This document shows, piece after piece, positions 1 through 4,705 of a stretch of 5,593 nucleotides of DNA. A model generated the notes under the pieces. The model was not told where the DNA came from. It did not search any database and worked only from the letters and a program-made list of their open reading frames with translations. Source of the DNA: Candidatus Komeilibacteria bacterium RIFCSPLOWO2_02_FULL_48_11 (GTDB lineage Bacteria; Patescibacteriota; Patescibacteriia; UBA2169); the NCBI GenBank assembly GCA_001818435.1, contig MHKO01000024.1, positions 1,249 through 6,841 of the forward strand, given 5' to 3'. The position numbers and the translations under genes are program-made. The stretch's first letter is position 1. Each line of letters opens with the position of its first letter.

Positions 1-1
1 A

Positions 2-3000
2 CCGTCAGACGGCTCTGTTGTTACCGCTATTGGAACCAATCAGTATGTTTATTCTTTTTCCAATGTGCCGTATGGAGAGTATAAAATTACCGCCGAGCAT
101 GTTGCCTCCGGTAGTTTGAGTATGAGTTACACGGTGTATGTTGGAACTGAAAAAGGCGTCACCCAAGATGTGTTTATTCCGGTTTGCACCGGGCCGAACG
201 ACAAAAATCCGGTTATCTTAGTGCCAGGGGTTATGGGTTCAAGAGACGTAGGCAAGACCTGGCCGGTTCTGCCGGTCAGCCGGGATACAAAATGGAGCGA
301 CAACATTTTAGAACTTTTTGAGATAGATGTAGGACCTTTTGAAAGGCCGGGCTGGAATGTGCTCAAGAGCAAACTGCGCCAAAACGGCTATGTGCAAGGA
401 TGCAATATGTTTGATGTTGCTTATGATTGGCGCCTTGGCCTGGAAAGAACCAGCGGCTTGTTTTTAAAGCCCTGGATTGATTACGCGAAACTGGCCACTG
501 GCAAGGACAAGGTTGATGTGATATCCCACAGCATGGGCGGTCTTTTGACAAGGTCGTATATTCAGAGCGGGTATTATAATAATGACGATAAAAATGATGT
601 AAGGCCGTATGGAAACGACATTGATAAATTCGCCATGGTTGGCGTTCCGAATCAAGGATCAGCGAACGCGTATTATATATGGGAAGGCGGGGATCCAAAA
701 CTCGCGGACGACATAACTAATGGTTTGGGGACAGATTGGATAAATTTGTATTGGAAATCAACGCAGTATAATTATGAAAGAGAAAAAAATGTTGGCAAGA
801 GCGGCAAAGATGAGATTGAATTATACAGTAATGAATATGATAAAATGTTAGAATGGTACACTGGCTCAACTTGGGGTGATTTTATGCCGAACGGAAATGA
901 GAAAAACAACGACACTATATTTGGCGCGAAACAACTTTTGCCGACTTATGATTTTTTGTTAGAAAATAATGTTTTAAGAGGTTTGGTCGGTGGAGAAAAT
1001 AGAGTTTCAAATGACTTTTTGGAAAAATTAAACCAAAATAATACAAAAAGTCGTATGGGAAGCGGTCCTGATAAAGTGGATACTGTCGTATTTGTTGGAA
1101 TAAAAAAAAGTACAATTAATAGTATTGATGTTGGAGCAAGTGACAAGAATGCTAAGCGATATGTTGATGGCGCTCCAAAAAGCAGACTTTTTGGACTTCT
1201 TAAAGGAAGTGGGGCTAATTTTTTTCCAAACGGCGACGGAACCGTGCGAGAAGACAGCGGCAGTTTGCCGTATGACGAGGGTTGGGCCCGGGCCAAAGTA
1301 ACGGCCGAATCCGGGCACGGCGGATTGGTTAATAAGTTCTCTGCCGCCTTGGTGAAATTTTTGAAAGGTCAAGTTCCGAATGGCACATCAACGTTTGAGC
1401 AAATTATGGGTTCAGCCGCGGCTAATAGTGTTGCGGTTGATGCAGACGCTCCCACATCCATACTTGGCTTCTCCTTTGACGGCCGTATCACCCCGCATAT
1501 TATCAGCCCCACTGGCAAGCAGAGCGGGATTGACTCAGGCGGGAATCGGGTGGATGAAATTCCGGATGCGGAAATTACGGTGCGCACCGATTCCGGGGGA
1601 ATCAAAATAAATAATCCGGAAACAGGAACCTACATAATCAACATCTACAGCCCATACCAGGAAGACGCGAGCATTCATTTTGAATATCTGGACGCGGAAG
1701 CCATGTTAAGCAAAGATTACAGAATTTTCACCAGCGCCGCCAGCATTGCTTATTCGTTCAGCGTCAATCCAGCGAATCCGGAAAAAATCATCATCAGCCA
1801 GCCAATTTCCGAGCCCCAAAACATAAGCCCCAAGCCAGTCGCTGGAGCCGAAACACTCGTAACCAGACTGGAGTGGCAAGCGCCAGCCACCGGGACGGCC
1901 GCGCAATACCGCGTCTATGCCAAAAATCCGGCTGACTTTTATTTTTCCCAAATCGCGCAAACCGAGCAAAATTGGCTGGATACCCAAGACCCTTGGGCCA
2001 GCCAAGAGAGCGACGCGCCTAGGCTTTACGCCATCAGCGCAATCAATGGCAGTGGAACAGAGAGTTTTCTCTCTGAAACCGCCATCAACAACGACCAGGA
2101 CAATGACGGCCTCTCGGACAGCGAAGAAGCAAATTACGGCACCTCCGCCAGCCGGTCTGACACGGACGGCGATGGTTTGACTGATAATCAGGAAATTGCC
2201 AACAGCACCAATCCGCTGGTTTTTGACACGGATTTGGACGGCTATAGCGACTTTGAGGAAAACGAGGAAGGAAGCGACCCGCTGGATGAAAATTCAACTC
2301 CGCCGCCGGACGCTGACCTCTCTGTCAGCGTAGAGCCGTCTTTTTCCTCGCTCCCAACCGGAAACAAATTGGATTATTTCATCACCATAGCCAACAACGG
2401 CCCGTCAGAGGCCCAATTAGTGGTTCTCACCGACACCTTGCCCGAGTCCGCGGTATTTGTTTCCTCCAGCGCGTCAGCCGGTTCTTGTTCGCATCAGAGC
2501 GGTGTTGTAGCCTGCCAAATTGGAACACTGGCTTCGGGCGCGAACGCCACCAGCACCATTACGGTTATACCCTCAATTGTCGGCAATATAATAAATACGG
2601 TTACTATCGCCGGCAATGTTACGGATAACAATCTGGCCAACAATACAGCGACCACCACCACGCAAGTTTTTGCCGGCCGGCCCACTCCGCCTGTGGTCAG
2701 CGGCTATCCCTCGTTCACTAATCTGGCACAGGCAGAAGTCAGCGGAACAAAACAGGCGGATACTTCCATTTTCATGAATAGCCGCGAGATAATCGCGCGC
2801 AATGCTTCAACAACCTGGCAATACGTTCTTGCGCTGGCCGAGGGGCAGAATAATTTCAGCTTCACTGCCAAAAACGCTGTCAGCCAGGAGAGCGACCCCA
2901 CCAGCATAACCATTGTGCGCGATTCAATTCCGCCGGTTGGAGCCGAAGGCTTAACCGCGGTTTCCACCGGCAGTTCAATTGTTCTTTCTTGGAACGAATA

Positions 3001-4654
3001 CCAAACCAATGCCAGCGGGCCTAACACCGTGTATGCGGCCGTTGTTGGCTCTGGCGAGCCCATTGAACCGCTCGCCCCGCACGTGGCCGGGGAAATGCTG
3101 GTGCGCTTTAAGAGCGGGGAGGAGAAAGAGATGTACCAAGGCTGGTTGAGTTTTTTGAATTTTTTCAAAAAAGAAAAGAGCATTGAGCCGCTCGCGGATG
3201 GAATCAGCAAAGTAGTGCTTAAAGATCCGGCTGATTTGGAAGAAGCGTTGGCGGATTATCAAGCCGACGACGCCGTAATCGCGGTCAGCCCCAATTATTT
3301 GCTTTCAATTGACGCCATTCCCAATGATCCTGGTTTCAGCCAGCTCTGGGGATTGCATAATTCCGGCCAGACCGGCGGAACCATTGACGCGGACATAGAC
3401 GCCCCGGAAGCTTGGGACCGCGCCAACGGGTCAACCAATAGGGTAGTGGTGGCGGTGCTGGATACTGGCGTGGATTATGCGCATCCGGATTTAAGCGCCA
3501 ACATCTGGGTGAATCAGGATGAAATAGCCGGCAACAACATTGATGATGACAACAATGGATATATTGATGATGTCCGGGGCTGGGATATGACCGAGTGTTT
3601 TGGGTACGCGGAAGATGGTTCGTGTTCAGAAGCAAAAGACCAGGATAACGACCCAATGGACGAACACAGCCACGGCACCCATGTGGCTGGCATTATCGGC
3701 GCTATTGGCAATAATAATCTGGGGGTAATCGGGGTTAATCCCCAAGCGATTATCATGCCAGTGCGGTTTTTGGATGCCAATGGAACCGGCACTACCGCCG
3801 GCGCCATTCAGGCCCTCTCCTATGCCGTGGCCAATGGCGCCCGGGTGGTGAACGCCAGTTTCGGGGGTCCGGGATTCAGCCAGCTGTTTTTTGACGCCAT
3901 AGCCAGCGCCAACAATGCCGGAGTTTTATTCGTGGCCGCGGCCGGCAATGATTCCGCGGATTTAGGCCAGGCCGATAATTATCCGGCTGAATTCGATCTG
4001 GAGAACGTAATTTCCGTGGCCGCCAGCGACTATAACGATAATTTGGCCTCTTTCTCCAATTTCGGGGCCAATTCGGTTGATTTGGCGGCTCCGGGCAAAG
4101 ATATTTTGAGCGCGGTTTTGAACGGGAATTACGGTTATAAAAGCGGCACCTCCATGGCCGCTCCGTACGTGGCCGGCACAGCCTCGCTTCTCCTGGCGCG
4201 CAATCCTTCGCTGGCAGTTTCCCATATCCGCGCGGCCTTGCTTTCCGGGGTTGACGCGCCAAGTCCGCTGGCCGACAAGGTTATAACCAACGGCCGTTTG
4301 AACGCGAACCGGTCTTTGGAAAAGCTTTTGACCGGCATTGATTCAACTTCATTTTTGCTGTACCGCAAATCAGAGCCGTTCTCTTCTGTCAACGGCCTGG
4401 AGCCGGTGGCAACCATCACCCAGTCGAGCGCCCGCTCCTGGGAAGATTCCGGAGTCAATCCCGAGACTGAATATTATTACGCCTTAGCTGTAAGAGACGC
4501 GGCCAACAATTTGAGCCAGCCCCTGTTCTCCAATAGCGCCCGCACCGGCGTCTTTAGGCGCGAGGGCGTGGGCGTGTTCGCCATTGTTCTCCAAACCGCG
4601 CAGAACACCGGCATTTCCTGGTTCGACGCCATCCTCAACTTTTTCCGCAGATGA
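2..4654 (+). CDS. Giant exported multidomain protein: LCAT-like lipase plus nested S8 subtilisin-like protease (5' partial)
   Basis: The frame is open from the left edge to a TGA at 4652-4654, followed at once by a second TGA. The GTG at base 65 is not a credible start: no signal peptide follows it, and the 21 codons before it read as continuous beta-sandwich sequence (FSNVPYGEYKIT). The gene therefore begins outside the window. Visible order by residue: end of a Cna-B/carboxypeptidase-regulatory-like sandwich (up to about 40); LCAT-like hydrolase (47-435); beta-rich domain (455-580); FN3 (590-672); three TSP3-type calcium repeats (677-742); DUF11 (750-868); Ig-like domain (873-952); FN3 (956-980 plus 1427-1496) interrupted by an I9 propeptide and S8 peptidase (about 983-1422); tail ending in FFRR. 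Both active sites look complete. There are only six cysteines, consistent with an exported, disulfide-bonded protein. No LPXTG motif or clear C-terminal membrane anchor is visible. Likely role, inferred: a secreted or surface hydrolase acting on lipid and protein of other cells or debris. The domain calls are firm; the biological role is not. Confidence 0.95.
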   Translation, partial: PSDGSVVTAIGTNQYVYSFSNVPYGEYKITAEHVASGSLSMSYTVYVGTEKGVTQDVFIPVCTGPNDKNPVILVPGVMGSRDVGKTWPVLPVSRDTKWSDNILELFEIDVGPFERPGWNVLKSKLRQNGYVQGCNMFDVAYDWRLGLERTSGLFLKPWIDYAKLATGKDKVDVISHSMGGLLTRSYIQSGYYNNDDKNDVRPYGNDIDKFAMVGVPNQGSANAYYIWEGGDPKLADDITNGLGTDWINLYWKSTQYNYEREKNVGKSGKDEIELYSNEYDKMLEWYTGSTWGDFMPNGNEKNNDTIFGAKQLLPTYDFLLENNVLRGLVGGENRVSNDFLEKLNQNNTKSRMGSGPDKVDTVVFVGIKKSTINSIDVGASDKNAKRYVDGAPKSRLFGLLKGSGANFFPNGDGTVREDSGSLPYDEGWARAKVTAESGHGGLVNKFSAALVKFLKGQVPNGTSTFEQIMGSAAANSVAVDADAPTSILGFSFDGRITPHIISPTGKQSGIDSGGNRVDEIPDAEITVRTDSGGIKINNPETGTYIINIYSPYQEDASIHFEYLDAEAMLSKDYRIFTSAASIAYSFSVNPANPEKIIISQPISEPQNISPKPVAGAETLVTRLEWQAPATGTAAQYRVYAKNPADFYFSQIAQTEQNWLDTQDPWASQESDAPRLYAISAINGSGTESFLSETAINNDQDNDGLSDSEEANYGTSASRSDTDGDGLTDNQEIANSTNPLVFDTDLDGYSDFEENEEGSDPLDENSTPPPDADLSVSVEPSFSSLPTGNKLDYFITIANNGPSEAQLVVLTDTLPESAVFVSSSASAGSCSHQSGVVACQIGTLASGANATSTITVIPSIVGNIINTVTIAGNVTDNNLANNTATTTTQVFAGRPTPPVVSGYPSFTNLAQAEVSGTKQADTSIFMNSREIIARNASTTWQYVLALAEGQNNFSFTAKNAVSQESDPTSITIVRDSIPPVGAEGLTAVSTGSSIVLSWNEYQTNASGPNTVYAAVVGSGEPIEPLAPHVAGEMLVRFKSGEEKEMYQGWLSFLNFFKKEKSIEPLADGISKVVLKDPADLEEALADYQADDAVIAVSPNYLLSIDAIPNDPGFSQLWGLHNSGQTGGTIDADIDAPEAWDRANGSTNRVVVAVLDTGVDYAHPDLSANIWVNQDEIAGNNIDDDNNGYIDDVRGWDMTECFGYAEDGSCSEAKDQDNDPMDEHSHGTHVAGIIGAIGNNNLGVIGVNPQAIIMPVRFLDANGTGTTAGAIQALSYAVANGARVVNASFGGPGFSQLFFDAIASANNAGVLFVAAAGNDSADLGQADNYPAEFDLENVISVAASDYNDNLASFSNFGANSVDLAAPGKDILSAVLNGNYGYKSGTSMAAPYVAGTASLLLARNPSLAVSHIRAALLSGVDAPSPLADKVITNGRLNANRSLEKLLTGIDSTSFLLYRKSEPFSSVNGLEPVATITQSSARSWEDSGVNPETEYYYALAVRDAANNLSQPLFSNSARTGVFRREGVGVFAIVLQTAQNTGISWFDAILNFFRR
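203..1369 (+). other. LCAT/PDAT-type alpha/beta-hydrolase (lipase/acyltransferase) domain
   Basis: Residues 47-435 match the lecithin:cholesterol acyltransferase family pattern. An oxyanion-side strand and loop reads ILVPGVMGS (51-59). A conserved YDWR follows (120-123). The nucleophile elbow is ISHSMGG with Ser156 (codon 530-532); Ser replaces the first Gly of GxSxG, as is usual in PDAT-like members. The acid is Asp391 (1235-1237) in NGDGTV, and the base is His418 (1316-1318) in SGHGG. The family cleaves or transfers acyl chains of phospholipids or neutral lipids; the substrate here cannot be read from sequence. The stretch 221-375, where the lid or cap usually lies, is long, polar and Asn/Lys/Tyr-rich, and it is encoded by AT-rich DNA unlike the rest of the gene. 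Cys41 and Cys113 are the only cysteines in this part and could pair. The family call is strong; the choice between lipase and acyltransferase is open. Confidence 0.88.
1427..2080 (+). other. Beta-rich spacer domain followed by an FN3 domain
   Basis: Residues 455-580 are beta-rich. They contain HIISPTGK, an EIPDAEITV stretch and a NPETGTYIINIYSP stretch, the pattern of small beta-sandwich domains that often follow secreted hydrolase domains. I cannot name a Pfam family with certainty. Residues 590-672 look like fibronectin type III: strand B TRLEWQAP, strand C QYRVYAK, and strands F-G RLYAISAINGSGTESF. These domains probably act as spacers or adhesion modules between the lipase and the calcium-binding repeats. 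No catalytic motif is visible here. Confidence 0.6.
2093..2290 (+). repeat. Three 22-residue thrombospondin type 3-like calcium-binding repeats
   Basis: Three acidic motifs of the form DxDxDGxxDxxE begin at residues 677, 699 and 721: DQDNDGLSDSEE, DTDGDGLTDNQE and DTDLDGYSDFEE. They are spaced exactly 22 residues (66 bases) apart. This pattern is known from bacterial TSP3 repeats and EF-hand-like loops, where the Asp side chains bind Ca2+ and stiffen an extracellular linker. The protein repeat is clear while the DNA units have diverged, so it is not a recent tandem duplication. The repeats separate the lipase half from the DUF11/Ig/protease half and probably make the linker rigid only where calcium is available, i.e. 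outside the cell. Confidence 0.85.
2312..2920 (+). other. DUF11 domain followed by a bacterial Ig-like domain
   Basis: Residues 750-868 carry the DUF11 hallmarks: DLSVSVEP, then YFITIANNGPSEA, VVLTDTLPESAVFVS, a CX8C pair (Cys808, Cys817) around SGVVACQIGTLASG, then NTVTIAG and DNNLANNTAT. Residues 873-952 (PPVVSGYPSFTNLAQAEVSG through EGQNNFSFTAKNAVSQES) resemble the Ig-like domain also found beside glucodextranase-type enzymes. Both families are extracellular beta-sandwiches used as stalks or for adhesion in bacterial surface proteins. DUF11 is confident; the exact family of the Ig-like domain is less certain. Confidence 0.78.
2930..3004 (+). other. First part (strands A-B) of an interrupted FN3 domain
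   Basis: Residues 956-980 read PPVGAEGLTAVSTGSSIVLS and then WNEYQ. This is the standard beginning of a bacterial FN3 domain: the Pro-rich start, strand A (GLTAV) and strand B (SIVLSW with its core Trp). The expected strand C (an LYR or YRVYR-type stretch) does not follow. The sequence moves instead into a linker and an S8 propeptide. The missing strands appear after the peptidase, at 4343-4552. Confidence 0.75.
3011..4330 (+). other. Inserted S8 (subtilisin-like) serine peptidase with I9-type propeptide
   Basis: Residues about 1006-1082 form an I9/fervidolysin-like propeptide (AGEMLVRFKSGEE ... DDAVIAVSPNYLLS). The junction PNDPGFSQLWGLHNSGQTGG and DIDAPEAWD, typical of full-length S8 proteases, follows. 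The catalytic domain has Asp1133 (codon 3461-3463) in AVLDTGVD, His1203 (3671-3673) in HSHGTHVAG, oxyanion Asn1295 (3947-3949) in AAAGNDS, and Ser1363 (4151-4153) in GTSMAAPYVAG, so it should be active. The NNIDDDNNGYIDDVRGWD loop is a common acidic, probably Ca2+-binding insertion in this family. It is followed by a less usual short loop holding a CX8C pair (Cys1178, Cys1187). The peptidase ends with the usual ITNGRLNANRSLE. It cleaves proteins outside the cell after the propeptide is removed. Unusually, both propeptide and enzyme are internal to a larger protein and flanked by the two parts of one FN3 domain. Confidence 0.93.
4343..4552 (+). other. Second part (strands C-G) of the interrupted FN3 domain, then C-terminal tail
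   Basis: Residues 1427-1496 contain STSFLLYRKSEP (strand C), a C' to E region LEPVATITQSSARSWEDSGV, NPETEYYYALAVRDAANN (strand F) and LSQPLFSNSARTG (strand G). This is a typical FN3 C-terminal part with no A and B strands of its own before it; the preceding residues belong to the end of the S8 domain. Read with residues 956-980 it makes one complete FN3. Residues 1497-1529 form a hydrophobic tail ending in a Trp/Phe-rich stretch and two Arg. It is not a clear membrane anchor or sorting signal. Confidence 0.75.
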
Positions 4655-4683
4655 TGACGTTCACTGGGGTCGCGTGGTATAAT
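4654..4683 (+). promoter_or_regulatory. Extended -10 promoter for the downstream membrane-protein gene
   Basis: A perfect TATAAT lies at 4678-4683, preceded by the extended -10 TG at 4675-4676 (TGGTATAAT). A weak -35 candidate, ATGACG (4 of 6 to TTGACA), is at 4654-4659, 18 bases upstream, and overlaps the end of gene 1. Transcription should start near 4690, giving a leader of only about 16 bases before the ATG at 4706. No terminator hairpin lies between the genes, so read-through from gene 1 remains possible. Confidence 0.7.
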
Positions 4684-4705
4684 TTAGAGGGTAAATATAA
4701 AGCAT

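Noticed and set aside
65..67. GTG as the start codon of the large gene
   Set aside because: The frame is open to the window edge, the upstream codons encode matching beta-sandwich sequence, and no signal peptide or ribosome binding site supports this start.
530..532. Loss of the lipase active site because the first Gly of GxSxG is Ser
   Set aside because: SHSMG-type elbows are normal in PDAT-like members of the LCAT family, and the Asp and His partners are both present.
3151..3172. T-run/A-run inverted repeat as a terminator or hairpin
   Set aside because: The stem is only A-T pairs with a one-base loop and lies inside an intact coding sequence; the bases are explained by Phe and Lys codons.
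3166..3173. Possible -1 ribosomal frameshift site (run of six A then G)
   Set aside because: The zero frame reads TTC AAA AAA GAA, so the heptamer is not in the required X XXY YYZ phase. The protein also continues normally in the zero frame.
2704..3210. Long open frame on the minus strand (168 codons)
   Set aside because: It lies wholly opposite the Ig-like, FN3 and propeptide coding sequence. Its translation shows no domain, and nothing indicates its own promoter. This and the other minus-strand frames under gene 1 are shadows.
3876..4262. Arg/Pro-rich minus-strand open frame opposite the S8 catalytic domain
   Set aside because: Its odd composition follows from reading Gly/Ala-rich S8 codons backwards; the plus strand holds the conserved Asn and Ser motifs.
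4652..4687. TGA read as Gly (alternative code), extending gene 1 to the TAG at 4685
   Set aside because: Gene 1 has no other in-frame TGA in over 1500 codons, which would be very unlikely if TGA were a sense codon. The extension runs through the promoter and has no domain character.
4655..4705. Rho-independent terminator between the two genes
   Set aside because: No GC-rich stem followed by a T-run is present in the 51 bases.
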